Of a DNA stretch of 35,393 nt, positions 1-8,655 are shown one piece after another. Source of the stretch: PALSA-1355 sp031400775 (lineage in GTDB: Bacteria; Planctomycetota; Planctomycetia; Pirellulales; PALSA-1355); the NCBI GenBank assembly GCA_031400775.1, contig JANNQN010000177.1:1-35393 (forward strand). Direction: 5' to 3'. Below the pieces are notes generated by a model. The model was not told the origin of the DNA, ran no database searches, and saw only the letters and a list, made by a program, of their open reading frames with translations. The translations under genes were made by a program, and so were the position numbers. The number at the start of each line of letters is the position of its first letter. The first letter of the stretch is position 1.

Positions 1-190
1 CGACAAAAGCGGAAAAATGCGTCCGGTCCGGCCGCTCAGCGCAGTTGGGGGCATGAGGGAGTCTACCTCGTACTTGATTCCCGTCCCCGAGCCGTACTCT
101 CAAAGCCCCTGGTACAGAAATCGGGGCATTCCAACTGGGCATGTTTAAACGGCCAGAATTTTTACCAAAAGAATCCTCGGAGTAACGCTC

Positions 191-413
191 ATGAGAACGG
201 AAGCCGCCGACAATCATCCTTCATCCTCTCAAGGGCTTTCTTCCTTGCTCTTTGCCCCTTCGCCGTGTGGGCCTGCTTACTCTTCTTGTGCCGCTCAGAC
301 CCGCCGTCGTTTCCGCGGTGAGTTTTACGATCGGCCTGAATTTTACCGGGGCTACGCTCAACGACGGCATCAACTTGAAGGGCTACGGGTATGCGCCTCC
401 CGATACCCCAACT
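191..413 (+). pseudogene. Frameshifted 5' fragment of a secreted-protein gene
   Basis: An ATG at 191 follows a good ribosome binding site (GGAG, 8 bases upstream), but its frame gives an unconvincing peptide. The frame with codons at 318, 321 and so on (open from 195) reads a convincing export signal, RRVGLLTLLVPLRPAVVSA, then a mature start VSFTIGLNF and a segment ending GYAPPDT just before a TAA at 414. I recall the 'PPDT' segment as the N-terminus of large secreted planctomycete proteins, where it normally continues for hundreds of residues. Here it stops within about 30 residues of the predicted cleavage site. The ATG and the signal peptide lie in different frames, so at least one frameshift plus a 3' truncation is needed. 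I read it as the remnant of a lost surface-protein gene; chance coding is the alternative. Confidence 0.35.
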
Positions 414-442
414 TAACCCCCACATCCCTTGGAGTGTTACTA

Positions 443-1117
443 ATGCAACGCACACTGCTAAGCCCGTCGCCCATCGACTCGGCACCGGTCCTTCGCCGTT
501 TGTCCACGCGGAAGTCGTCAACCACTGGTCTATCTGGCCGCAACGACAAAGTTGCCAGTTTCACGCGGATTCTAGCATGTTGCGCTGTACTGATCGGCGG
601 CCACGTCATTTGTCCAGTTGCAATGGGAAGCTGGCTACAAAACCCCAGCAACGGTCACTTCTATTCGTTGACTACTCCTGGGGACTGGCATCAGGCCGAA
701 GCCGAGGCCGTTGCCTTGGGTGGACATCTTGTGGCGATCAATGACGCGCTCGAAGATCAATGGATCGTCGATTTCGTTGTGCCTATGTTTGTTGTGCCTA
801 ACTATGACGCCTGGATTGGGCTCACCGACGATGGACATGAAGGAGCCTTCACCTGGACCAATGGTGACCCGTTCCTTTACTCGAATTGGGCTGGCGGCGA
901 ACCGAATGGCGGCACAACCGAGAATTTCGTCGTGAAATACGGCTCTGCTCCCTCCGGACGTCACTGGAACGACCGAATCGCTGAAGGACCGCTGCCCGGA
1001 ATCATCGAATCGACTGTTGTTCCCGAACCGTCATCGCTGGTGCTGGCCGGTCTCGCTCTGGGCAGCTTTTTGTTCTCCGCTGTCCGTCGGTCGCGCCGCC
1101 TTTCTATTCCTCGCTAG
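443..1117 (+). CDS. C-type lectin domain protein with PEP-CTERM anchor
   Basis: A 224-residue exported protein. The chosen start at 443 follows GGAG with 9-base spacing; the same frame is open back to 191 but that part does not look coding. A long basic N-region leads into a hydrophobic export segment (about residues 41-62). A C-type lectin fold follows: a WHQAEAEA helix, a GGHLVAIND strand, AWIGLTDD, then NWAGGEPNGG and WND, which hold the usual EPN and WND calcium/sugar-binding positions. The domain has no cysteines, so the usual disulfides are absent. The C-terminus is a PEP-CTERM sorting signal: VPEPSS, a hydrophobic helix and an arginine-rich tail, which an exosortase would process at the membrane. 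The ligand is unknown. It heads a row of three PEP-CTERM genes. Confidence 0.85.
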   Translation: MQRTLLSPSPIDSAPVLRRLSTRKSSTTGLSGRNDKVASFTRILACCAVLIGGHVICPVAMGSWLQNPSNGHFYSLTTPGDWHQAEAEAVALGGHLVAINDALEDQWIVDFVVPMFVVPNYDAWIGLTDDGHEGAFTWTNGDPFLYSNWAGGEPNGGTTENFVVKYGSAPSGRHWNDRIAEGPLPGIIESTVVPEPSSLVLAGLALGSFLFSAVRRSRRLSIPR

Positions 1118-1670
1118 AAGTCTTCGCGGAAATAGGCGAAAGGAAATGCGGAGAAGGGGGAGCATCACACGCCTGTTCGGCACGAGATTTGCGCCTTGCG
1201 CCACTTGGCCGGCGCACGCAGCCCCCCTTGCTAAGCGTTATCGTGGGAAACCAATTCGGGGAGTGCAAGCGAATCAAACCAAATTCGCGACAATTCCTTG
1301 TCGCGCGTCCAGTGCAACGCGCAAAGCGCAGTTGGTGTAGACCAATTCTCGGCATTACCTCGTCGCAATCCAGCCAGCCGTCCGGTCGGCCCCGAAAAAT
1401 TGTGCGGGTCGCGCGTCCTATTCGCGTCTGCGCCGCAGATAAGGGCTATAGCAAGCTGCTAGCAATCGCAGGACACGGGAGTCACGTCATGCCTGACTTG
1501 GAGAGTAGACAACCCGGGCCGCGGCATCTTCGCTTGTCGTGCCCAAGAGCACTGGCCGAATCTGCGGCTTGGCACCCGACTGAGGGGCTTGGCATTTAGG
1601 CGATCACTGAGGGAACGCCACTGACGTGCGACTGGATCGGCCACAACTACTTTCTCTGGAGTTACCACTC
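1118..1670. other. Intergenic region between two PEP-CTERM genes
   Basis: This 553-base stretch has several open frames, but none shows a recognisable domain, signal peptide or ribosome binding site, so I annotate no gene. It contains a perfect small inverted repeat (1286-1305) and no clear terminator. It ends with the GGAG ribosome binding site of the next gene at 1658-1661. Confidence 0.6.
1286..1305. repeat. Perfect 8-bp inverted repeat with 4-base loop
   Basis: The arms CGCGACAA and TTGTCGCG flank a TTCC loop. No T-run follows, so it is not a classical terminator. It could be an operator or simply a stable hairpin; nothing nearby decides. Confidence 0.45.
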
Positions 1671-2417
1671 ATGAACCGCGTTGTCGCTCTGCTATTTCTA
1701 GTCTGCGCGACATTTGCCATCGCGCCACGAACCGCATCGGCCGCACCCGTCACGGTTCCGCCGGGCTTGAATCCAGGCGATCAATACCGTCTGGCTTTCG
1801 TGACCAGCACGCAGACGGGTGCCTTTTCGAACAACATCGCGGGCTATAACGCGTTCGTGACCACCGCGGCGAACTCCGTCCCCGAACTAGCGGCGTTGGG
1901 GACGTCTTGGAAGGTGATTGGTAGCACATACGTCGCAGCCCAGGATAATACAGCCACCAACCCAGGCATATCCACCGGCGTCCCGATCTTCCGTTTAGAC
2001 GCCGTCAAAATCGCGAGCAACAACCAGGACCTATGGGACGGCTCCCTCTTGGCTCCAATATCTACGAACGAGACCGGTGTTAATTCCGCGGATCATCGGG
2101 CTGTCTGGACCGGCACAAACTACGGTGGCACACCATCATACGCCCCCCTCGGCTTTTTCGACCCCAATTTCACTTTCAACGAGATCACCATAGGCTCTAC
2201 TGATCAGATAGACACCCAGTGGATAGACCAAGCGCGATACCCGCGTGAGTTCTACTTCCTCCCCCTATACGCGATGTCGGGCGTCCTCACCGTCCCAGTG
2301 CCCGAACCCAGCACGATGGTCCTGGCAGGTCTCGCGGCGGCTGGACTTGCAGTGTCGTCGCTCCGCCGACGTCGACAGTGCAGATCCCAGGGGCACATCG
2401 TCCGAGACCACCGTTAA
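1671..2417 (+). CDS. PEP-CTERM sorting domain protein, unknown function
   Basis: A 248-residue exported protein. The start at 1671 is favoured over an upstream in-frame start because it has GGAG at 1658-1661 and begins directly with a signal peptide (residues 1-24, ending ASAA). The mature part is rich in Asn, Thr, Ser and Gly, with aromatic patches (TGTNYGGTPSYAPLGFF); I recognise no catalytic domain. The end is a textbook PEP-CTERM signal: VPVPEPSTMVLAGL, a hydrophobic segment, then an Arg-rich cluster, followed by about 13 extra polar residues. By family knowledge it is sorted by an exosortase to the envelope or extracellular matrix. It lies 554 bases after the lectin gene and 118 bases before the next PEP-CTERM gene. 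Confidence 0.82.
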   Translation: MNRVVALLFLVCATFAIAPRTASAAPVTVPPGLNPGDQYRLAFVTSTQTGAFSNNIAGYNAFVTTAANSVPELAALGTSWKVIGSTYVAAQDNTATNPGISTGVPIFRLDAVKIASNNQDLWDGSLLAPISTNETGVNSADHRAVWTGTNYGGTPSYAPLGFFDPNFTFNEITIGSTDQIDTQWIDQARYPREFYFLPLYAMSGVLTVPVPEPSTMVLAGLAAAGLAVSSLRRRRQCRSQGHIVRDHR

Positions 2418-2535
2418 CCCAACATTGCCACCGTCGCACGTACACTCCGATGCGGAGAGAGTCCGCAACTTGCTCATCAAGGCGGATCGTTCGTGCGACG
2501 AGTCCGCTATTGCCATTTTGACGAAGGCGAATCTA

Positions 2536-3942
2536 ATGCCCAATTCGACAATTCCCATTTTCAGGGCCGTGATTTGTGCAGCCGCGTTATTCTCCTTGTA
2601 TGGGGTCGATCGTTTGGCTCATGCGCAAATGGTCGAATTTAACGCAACGGCGCAGGCCACGCAGTTCCGTGATCCCGTGCAATGGCACTCATTCGGACCG
2701 GCTATCGAGTCGCCAACCAGCGTCTCTGTGCATGACGAGGAGGCCAGGCGGTGCGCCATCGCAACCGTAGCACCGTTCTATCTCCGTGCAGAGGTTGAAG
2801 CCGCCCCTTCCGGCATTCCGAATCCCTCCAGCGGCGCATCCTACCGAGGGCTCGAAATCGGCGTTCTTGACAGCCCAGCACTCCGCGCGCTCATTCCATC
2901 CGACCAAACGGGGCTGGACCTACTCCTTAACTATTACGTTGACGTATTCGTTCAGGCGCCGGGGCCCCCTGGCATCTTTAAGCAGGCTGTCGTAGGTGCG
3001 GACGTCGGCATCGGGGTCGACTCAATCTATCAACCGGGAATATACATGAGGGGACACATCGGCGTGACCAACGGGCCATATGAACATGCTTACGACAGTT
3101 CGGGCATACTTGCCGGACTGCCCGAAAATGGCGGGCAGGTTTCCGTGTCGCTTCCAGTCCGCATCTCACCTTTTGCGCCCGGTGGACTTGTGATTAAGTC
3201 GAACGCCGATGTACAGACAGGCGCACTCTCGTTATCTCCGGACGCGCGCGCCGAGATCACACTATCGCTGGCCGACGGTCCCGCCGCGTTGACCCTGCTC
3301 AACGGAATACCATTATCGAGCCTCGGGGTGGAGTACAATCTGGCCCCAAATCGAGATTATGCCAACGTCATAAGCGTTCCGTGCATTCCCAGCGACTTTC
3401 CAGGAGAAACACCGGAAGCGGCTCAAATGCCCTCTTCGATTGTCAACGCACCTGGCGGGCCGTTTTTTCGCTTCACCGGACCAATCGTCCTCGGGCCAAG
3501 GTGGTATGATCCTCCCTTGGCTGATGGCTTTATCTACGCGTCGAACTCCGAGTCTTTATTCACTTCGATCGCCGACTTTCCGCCCGGATTTGAAAGCGAC
3601 TTCGCGGTTTCGATTGATGGAATCCTCTTACCGGGAAGGTTTGGGCCGGGCGATCACGTCGTCTTCAGCGACTACGCGAACTTGCTGGGAACATTGCTCG
3701 TTAACAACGAGGGCGTAGCGAGATTCGCTGTAACTGGAATCGATCCTCTGGTCGACACTGGCGATCCGGCAGGTTTTCCGCTCAAGATTACCTTCAACAA
3801 TGCCCCAGTCGACTTCACGATGACACCGCTGGTCGTTCCGGAACCTTCCACATGGATTCTGGCCTGCGCCGGACTGTTCACCCTTGCCTCATGCGGGCTT
3901 CATCGACGGATGAATAAGCTCAAGGTTTACGCGACCAACTAG
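2536..3942 (+). CDS. PEP-CTERM sorting domain protein, unknown function
   Basis: A 468-residue exported protein. The frame is open from 2245, but the part before 2536 overlaps the preceding gene in another frame and is not credible. The ATG at 2536 has a GAAGG stretch 8 bases upstream and starts a signal peptide ending AHA, after about residue 27. The mature region looks beta-rich (repeated short hydrophobic strands, many Gly/Pro turns); I recognise no enzyme domain. The C-terminus carries a PEP-CTERM signal (VVPEPSTW, hydrophobic stretch, HRR) and a short tail. It ends 2 bases before the convergent gene at 3945, leaving no room for a separate terminator. A structural or adhesive surface role is only a guess from the sorting class. 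Confidence 0.82.
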   Translation: MPNSTIPIFRAVICAAALFSLYGVDRLAHAQMVEFNATAQATQFRDPVQWHSFGPAIESPTSVSVHDEEARRCAIATVAPFYLRAEVEAAPSGIPNPSSGASYRGLEIGVLDSPALRALIPSDQTGLDLLLNYYVDVFVQAPGPPGIFKQAVVGADVGIGVDSIYQPGIYMRGHIGVTNGPYEHAYDSSGILAGLPENGGQVSVSLPVRISPFAPGGLVIKSNADVQTGALSLSPDARAEITLSLADGPAALTLLNGIPLSSLGVEYNLAPNRDYANVISVPCIPSDFPGETPEAAQMPSSIVNAPGGPFFRFTGPIVLGPRWYDPPLADGFIYASNSESLFTSIADFPPGFESDFAVSIDGILLPGRFGPGDHVVFSDYANLLGTLLVNNEGVARFAVTGIDPLVDTGDPAGFPLKITFNNAPVDFTMTPLVVPEPSTWILACAGLFTLASCGLHRRMNKLKVYATN

Positions 3943-3944
3943 CC

Positions 3945-5504
3945 TCACTCCGCGTTGGCCCGCTCGACCATTCCCTGCCAGTACGCGCGGGCCTGATCGT
4001 GCAGCTTCGTCACAACCTCGCGCTCGCGCGGATTGTCGAGCTTCTCGGCCACGGCACTGGCCCGCTCGTTGACCCAGGCGAGAAAGAATTGCGCCGACGA
4101 CTTGCTGATTCGCGGTCGGTCGCCAATTTCGACGTAATAGGGCGCCGTGGTCGCATAGCGATACGTCTCGGGCACGTCGGTGACGGCGCGGATGAGGAAC
4201 CAGCCGCTTTCGTTGAAGCTCAATAGCGGCAACTTGCCGCCGGTTTTCTCCCACTCGTTGAGCCGCACCTGGTGGGCGATCTCGCCGTTCTTGATGATCT
4301 CGAGGTAAGAGATCTTATCCCGCGTCGACAGCGACAGCCCGACTTCCAGTTCAATCTGCTCATCGCTGGGCGCTCGAAACACGTGGCCCGGCATTTCGCC
4401 TTCGACATTCGGCCGAATGAGCGGCCCATTGGTCACGGTGACGCGACCGGCCCGCAGCGAATCCCACCACTTTTCGTAGGTCATCTCGCCGTCCACGTGG
4501 ACGTACAGGCGGTTGTAACCGAGCGGATTGGCGACCATGCCCGATCCGCTGCCGGCCGTGGGCACCACGCGCAGCCCGCACTCGAGCAGGTGATAGTAGA
4601 TCTTTTCCGACCAGTGACCGTTGCCCGAGCCGCCGGGAAACAATCGCGTGTCGCGGGGCTTGCCGCTGCCTTCCTTGGTGGCGGACGATTTGCGCTGCAG
4701 GTTGCTGTTGGCAATCTGGATCGAATCAATCTGCCCGCCTGCAATCCATAGCGGCAGATCCCAGCCATAGGCCTCGCGCGCGTCGACCCAAGCCCGTTCG
4801 TGCGACTTGGCTTTCGAAATCGCTTCCGACTGCGGCGGAAATTCGGACTTCTGGTTTCCCAGGTCTAGCGGCTCGTCGAGGTTGAAGAATAGCAGGGACC
4901 CGCCCGCGCGAGCGTCCATTCCAGCGCCCAGGTGGTAATAGCGATTGCCGTCGAACTCGACCAGCGAGCTTTTGGGAGGCCGGACTTTCGGCAGCAGATT
5001 TTTTCGATTGGGCCAGGTCACTAATTGCACCACGTGCAAGTCCTCGGCCTGCATCAGCAGCTCCAAGTCATTGGCGGGCCGTTCGACGTGCAAGTCGCCC
5101 GACCACCAACCGTCGGCGGCCATATCCACGAATCGCTTCAAGTCGACGACCTTCGTGTCGTCCGAAAAGTTTTGCATGCTGAAGTGGCCGAGCCGCGCCA
5201 AATACTCGGGCCCGCGCTCGATTTCGAACGCATACTCCCCCTCGGGAAGCTTGATCGTGATGGAGCCCGAGAACACGAAGTGGTCATGGAAAAACGGAAC
5301 CTTGGGCGCCTTGAGCGGTCGTTTGGCGGCGTTGGTCAAGTGCATGCGGCAGGCGATGGGTTCCTTCGTGTCGCGATCGATGACCTCGAGCCGCAGTTGC
5401 CCCCCCTGCCCGGCCACCGCGGCGGCAGCGCCCGCTGCCAGGCCGCCGAGCCACGTGGCGGTAGCGGCTAGCCAGCGACGATTCCGGAGCAAAAGCGATT
5501 GCAT
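3945..5504 (-). CDS. CehA/McbA-like (PHP superfamily) exported protein
   Basis: A 519-residue protein with an N-terminal arginine-rich, Ala/Gly-rich export segment (residues 8-32, RNRR then a hydrophobic run, possibly Tat-like). The start is the ATG at 5504; a TTG at 5519 is the alternative and neither has a strong ribosome binding site. Residues 36-125 resemble a beta-sandwich. Residues 132-170 hold GWWSGDLHVERP and AEDLHVV..VTW, characteristic of CehA/McbA-family metallohydrolase-like proteins, and a later VPTAGSGSGM followed by AGRVTVTNGP also fits. Family members usually have DLHxH at the first metal site; here the second His is Glu (DLHVE), so catalysis is doubtful. It converges on the PEP-CTERM gene and diverges from the DnaJ gene. 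The substrate is unknown. Confidence 0.7.
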   Translation of the reverse strand: MQSLLLRNRRWLAATATWLGGLAAGAAAAVAGQGGQLRLEVIDRDTKEPIACRMHLTNAAKRPLKAPKVPFFHDHFVFSGSITIKLPEGEYAFEIERGPEYLARLGHFSMQNFSDDTKVVDLKRFVDMAADGWWSGDLHVERPANDLELLMQAEDLHVVQLVTWPNRKNLLPKVRPPKSSLVEFDGNRYYHLGAGMDARAGGSLLFFNLDEPLDLGNQKSEFPPQSEAISKAKSHERAWVDAREAYGWDLPLWIAGGQIDSIQIANSNLQRKSSATKEGSGKPRDTRLFPGGSGNGHWSEKIYYHLLECGLRVVPTAGSGSGMVANPLGYNRLYVHVDGEMTYEKWWDSLRAGRVTVTNGPLIRPNVEGEMPGHVFRAPSDEQIELEVGLSLSTRDKISYLEIIKNGEIAHQVRLNEWEKTGGKLPLLSFNESGWFLIRAVTDVPETYRYATTAPYYVEIGDRPRISKSSAQFFLAWVNERASAVAEKLDNPREREVVTKLHDQARAYWQGMVERANAE

Positions 5505-5669
5505 CGTTCGGTATGTCAACGGCAGGTCAATCTTGGGAATTTGCGCTCAGAAAACCTCGCGTCGGCCGGGCGAACTGGTCTGACCGAAGCGCCCGTGCGA
5601 CGTATCCTTCAACTGTAGCATGCGGCAAGCAACCGCTAACTCCCGGATAACCGCGCACAACCGACCGCC

Positions 5670-5699
5670 TTGATGCCTCTGGGCCGCCGGCCCTAGAAT
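5670..5699 (+). promoter_or_regulatory. Candidate sigma70-type promoter for the DnaJ operon
   Basis: TTGATG (5670-5675) and TAGAAT (5694-5699) are separated by 18 bases, about 100 bases upstream of the DnaJ start, in the divergent gap between two genes. The match is moderate, and planctomycete promoter consensus is not well known to me. Confidence 0.35.
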
Positions 5700-5796
5700 A
5701 GAGTGGCTGGGTATGGATTCTCCGCGGTCGCAGATCGTCGTCGATTTCGGCATATTTCGCGCGTGAGACGCCCAGTACACGAATTCGAACGCCGCA

Positions 5797-6789
5797 ATGG
5801 CCGAAGACTACTACAAAACCCTGGGCGTCAGCCGCGATGCCTCGGCGGCCGACATCCAAAAGGCCTATCGCGACCTGGCGCGTAAATACCACCCCGACAT
5901 GAATCCCGACGACAAGTCGGCCAAGGGCAAGTTCCAGGAGGTCCAGCGGGCCTTCGATGTCTTGAACGACGCCAGCAAGCGTGAGCTATACGACCGCTAC
6001 GGCAGCTCGTTCGAATCGATGGGCGCCGGCGGCGGTCCGCGTGGGGGCGCGGGCGGTGGCCGAGGCACTTGGGGCGCTAGTCCCGAAGGGGCCGAGGACA
6101 TCGACTTTAGCCAAATGTTCGGCGAACGTTTCGGGGGTGGGGGCGGCGATGCCAGTCCGTTCGGCGATATCTTCACCCAGTTTCGCCGCGCCGGTGGTCG
6201 CCAGCGGCGCGGTTCGGCGCCTCAGGGCGAGGCTCGCGGCGCCGATGTTTCCGCCGAGCTCGAAATCCCGTTCACCACTGCGGTGCTGGGCGGCGAAGCG
6301 CAGATATCGGTTCGCCGCCAGACCGGGCAAGTCGAGACGCTGAACGTCAAAATTCCCGCCGGCATCGTCGAAGGCAAAAAGATCCGCCTCCGTGGTCAGG
6401 GCGAGGCGGCGGCCGGCGGCACCCCGGGCGACATTCTGATCACGATCCACGTCGCGCCGCATCCCTGGTTCACTCGACAAAAAAACAACCTCGAGGTCCA
6501 CGTGCCGGTCACGATTGCCGAGGCCGCCCAGGGCGCCAAGGTCGACGTGCCCACGCCTCGCGGCACGATTACGCTGCGCGTGCCCCCCGGCTCGTCGAGC
6601 GGCAAGAAGCTACGAATCAAGGGGCACGGCGTAGCGCCACGCAACGGCGAGCCGGGCGACCTGTTCGCATATCTCGAAATCGTGCTGCCGGCGACGTTGG
6701 ACGACGAGGCCCTCGAATTGATCAAGAAGCTCGAAGCCCACGCCCAGAGCGTCGGTCCGCAACAGCCTCGGCGAGATTTACGATGGTAA
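5797..6789 (+). CDS. J-domain co-chaperone, DnaJ type II (CbpA-like)
   Basis: A 330-residue Hsp40 co-chaperone that would stimulate the ATPase of DnaK and deliver unfolded clients in the cytoplasm. The J domain spans residues 5-70 with the essential HPD at 32-34. A Gly/Phe-rich linker (about 75-135) follows. Then come the two beta-sandwich client-binding domains (about 148-325), recognisable by VSAELEIPFTTAVLGGE, IPAGIVEGKKIRLRGQGE and a repeated VPPGSSSGKKLRIKGHG. The CxxCxGxG zinc-finger repeats of classical DnaJ are absent, so this is the CbpA class. The stop codon overlaps the next gene by 7 bases, implying translational coupling. Confidence 0.92.
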   Translation: MAEDYYKTLGVSRDASAADIQKAYRDLARKYHPDMNPDDKSAKGKFQEVQRAFDVLNDASKRELYDRYGSSFESMGAGGGPRGGAGGGRGTWGASPEGAEDIDFSQMFGERFGGGGGDASPFGDIFTQFRRAGGRQRRGSAPQGEARGADVSAELEIPFTTAVLGGEAQISVRRQTGQVETLNVKIPAGIVEGKKIRLRGQGEAAAGGTPGDILITIHVAPHPWFTRQKNNLEVHVPVTIAEAAQGAKVDVPTPRGTITLRVPPGSSSGKKLRIKGHGVAPRNGEPGDLFAYLEIVLPATLDDEALELIKKLEAHAQSVGPQQPRRDLRW

Positions 6790-7097
6790 TCGGCCTGGTC
6801 CACGGGGCGACCTGGGCGAGAGTGCCGCTGGCCGATTGGCCGCTGGCCGCCGCCGAGAAGGCCGAAACGATACTCATGCGGCTCGATCCGGCCAATCGGG
6901 CCAAAGTGTTGATGGCGCTATTGGCCCTGGTGCTGGTCGGCTTGGGACTGGTTGCGTTGGCCTGGATTGGCGGCCGGCGTTTGCGGCGGGTGATCAAGCA
7001 GCCACTCAAGCCGGTGCGCCGCTTTGAGGATCAGTGGTATCGCAAACCCTTGGCTCCGCAAGATTCGCAGCCTCCCGCGCCCGGCGACTCGGAATGA
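6783..7097 (+). CDS. Small single-pass membrane protein, unknown function
   Basis: A 104-residue protein with one strong transmembrane helix (about residues 42-62), an Arg/Lys-rich juxtamembrane segment (RRLRRVIKQPLKPVRR) that should face the cytoplasm, and a Pro-rich C-terminal tail. It overlaps the DnaJ gene by 7 bases and the rnpA start by 4 (ATGA), so it sits inside a tight operon. A later ATG at 6877 would give a shorter form that keeps the helix. I do not recognise a family. Its position in an rnpA/yidD neighbourhood, where membrane-insertion genes often lie, is suggestive only. Confidence 0.75.
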   Translation: MVIGLVHGATWARVPLADWPLAAAEKAETILMRLDPANRAKVLMALLALVLVGLGLVALAWIGGRRLRRVIKQPLKPVRRFEDQWYRKPLAPQDSQPPAPGDSE

Positions 7098-7462
7098 CCC
7101 GGCCCATGACTTCCGCGCGATTTCCAACCAGTGCTCGCCTGCGAAAGCGCGCGGACTTCGCTCGCGTCTACTTGCGACGCTGCTCGGTTTCTGATGCTCT
7201 GCTGTTGATCTTCGTCGACGACAACGGGCTTGGGCATCCGCGGATCGGCCTATCGGTATCCCGCAAGGTCGGCGGGGCGGTCGTGCGAAATCGCTGGAAG
7301 CGACTGCTGCGAGAGGCCTTTCGGCTTTCGCAGAGCCAGTTGCCCACGGGCCTGGATATCATCGCCATTCCGCGCCCGGCGGCCGAGCCGGCGCTGGGAC
7401 CGCTTTCGGAGTCGCTGGTGCGGCTGGCCTCGCGAGCGGCTAAGAAGCTCGGCCGAGGTTAA
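7094..7462 (+). CDS. rnpA: Ribonuclease P protein component
   Basis: A 122-residue basic protein that binds the RNase P RNA and helps it cleave the 5' leader from precursor tRNAs. Family features are clear: RLRKRADFARVY near the N-terminus, GLSVSRKVGGAVVRNRWKR with the RNR box, then LLREAFR and DIIAIPRP. The ATG at 7094 overlaps the preceding stop (ATGA); an in-frame start at 7034 lies inside the previous gene and gives a non-family extension. In most bacteria rpmH lies just upstream; here the neighbour is a small membrane protein. yidD follows about 1.4 kb later, beyond an inserted DUF1559 gene. Confidence 0.93.
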   Translation: MTRPMTSARFPTSARLRKRADFARVYLRRCSVSDALLLIFVDDNGLGHPRIGLSVSRKVGGAVVRNRWKRLLREAFRLSQSQLPTGLDIIAIPRPAAEPALGPLSESLVRLASRAAKKLGRG

Positions 7463-7602
7463 GAACGCCCAGGACTCACCAGGCGCCTTTGCTGCCTTCG
7501 GCCGCCCAGGTAGTGCGCATGCCCAACGGGGAAATTCTTGGGGCCTCCAAGGGCCACGTTAGACCTTGACGATCTAGAATCAGGGGCTAAACTGACGGTC
7601 TG

Positions 7603-8655
7603 ATGAGATTGAGTCTCAATTGCAAATACACGGCGAAATCGGAGATGCTCAACTTGAACCGCTCCCCAAATCCCTGCCGCACGCCCCGGTCTGGTTTTAG
7701 CCTTGTCGAGCTATTGGTCGTGATCGCGATCATCGGTGTGCTTGTGGCGTTGTTGCTGCCGGCCGTCCAGGCGGCGCGCGAGGCCGCACGACGATCGAGT
7801 TGCTCAAACAATCTTAAGCAGATCGGGATCGCACTGCACAATTACCACGGCGCCTTCAAACGATTTCCGTCCTCCGCGTGTCTTCCTCTCGGCAGGAACG
7901 CGGACGACTGGTCGGCTCAAGCGCGTCTGTTGCCATTTCTAGAGGAACAGAACCTTGAGAATTTGATCGACTGGAACCGACCCTATAACGTCCAGCCGAC
8001 CATTACCCGAGTGCGCGTTTCCACTTACCAGTGCCCCTCAGAAATAAGGGACCAGGAACGAGTCGACGGCGCTCTGACCCATTACCCTTTGAGTTACGGT
8101 ATCAACCTGGGAACCTGGTTTGTTTACGACCCCAATGTGCAGCGAGGCGGCCCAGGATTCGTCTTTCCCAATAGCCGCACGAGTTTCGCCACGCTCACCG
8201 ATGGCAGCAGCAAAACACTGGCATTTGCAGAATGCAAAGCCTATACCCCGTATCTGCGCGACGGAGGCAATCCCAACGCTAGCGGCGCCGATATCCCCTT
8301 GACGCCTGCCGACGTCGCTGCGCTTGGGGGCGACTTCAAACGCGACTCCGGGCATACCGAATGGGTTGACGGCCGCGCTCATCAGTCGGGATTCACCACG
8401 ACGTTCACTCCAAACACAGAGGTTCACTACACGAAGAACGGCGAAGTATTCGACGTGGATTTCAACTCTTCGCGCGAAGGCAAGAGCACCAGCCGGTTGA
8501 CGTACGCCGTGGTTACCTCGCGAAGCCATCATACGAACGTGGTGAATGTGCTGTTTGCCGACGGTTCCTCTCGCCCGATTGAGGAAGGTATCGAACTGTC
8601 GGTGTGGCGAGCCCTGTCCACGCGGGCCGGCGGAGAGATCGCCAATTTCCAGTGA
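7603..8655 (+). CDS. DUF1559 family type-IV-pilin-like protein
   Basis: A 350-residue protein of the class greatly expanded in planctomycetes. A short basic leader is followed by the prepilin motif SGFSLVELLVVIAIIGVLVA (cleavage expected before the Phe), a hydrophobic helix ending AAREAARRSSC, and the DUF1559 signature NNLKQIGIALHNYH. The C-terminus carries the usual family end motif NVLFADGSSRPI. It probably forms pilus- or pseudopilus-like, cell-surface or periplasmic structures, though the exact role of this family is not established. The start at 7603 is uncertain; ATG 7645 is an alternative that keeps the leader. It separates rnpA from yidD, genes that are usually adjacent. Confidence 0.92.
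   Translation: MRLSLNCKYTAKSEMLNLNRSPNPCRTPRSGFSLVELLVVIAIIGVLVALLLPAVQAAREAARRSSCSNNLKQIGIALHNYHGAFKRFPSSACLPLGRNADDWSAQARLLPFLEEQNLENLIDWNRPYNVQPTITRVRVSTYQCPSEIRDQERVDGALTHYPLSYGINLGTWFVYDPNVQRGGPGFVFPNSRTSFATLTDGSSKTLAFAECKAYTPYLRDGGNPNASGADIPLTPADVAALGGDFKRDSGHTEWVDGRAHQSGFTTTFTPNTEVHYTKNGEVFDVDFNSSREGKSTSRLTYAVVTSRSHHTNVVNVLFADGSSRPIEEGIELSVWRALSTRAGGEIANFQ

Noticed and set aside
80..142. A VPEP motif in an open frame at the left edge, suggesting the end of a PEP-CTERM gene
   Set aside because: No hydrophobic helix or arginine cluster follows the motif before the stop, so chance is more likely.
1189..1599. A 136-codon frame in the gap between PEP-CTERM genes
   Set aside because: It has no ribosome binding site, no signal peptide and a random-looking composition.
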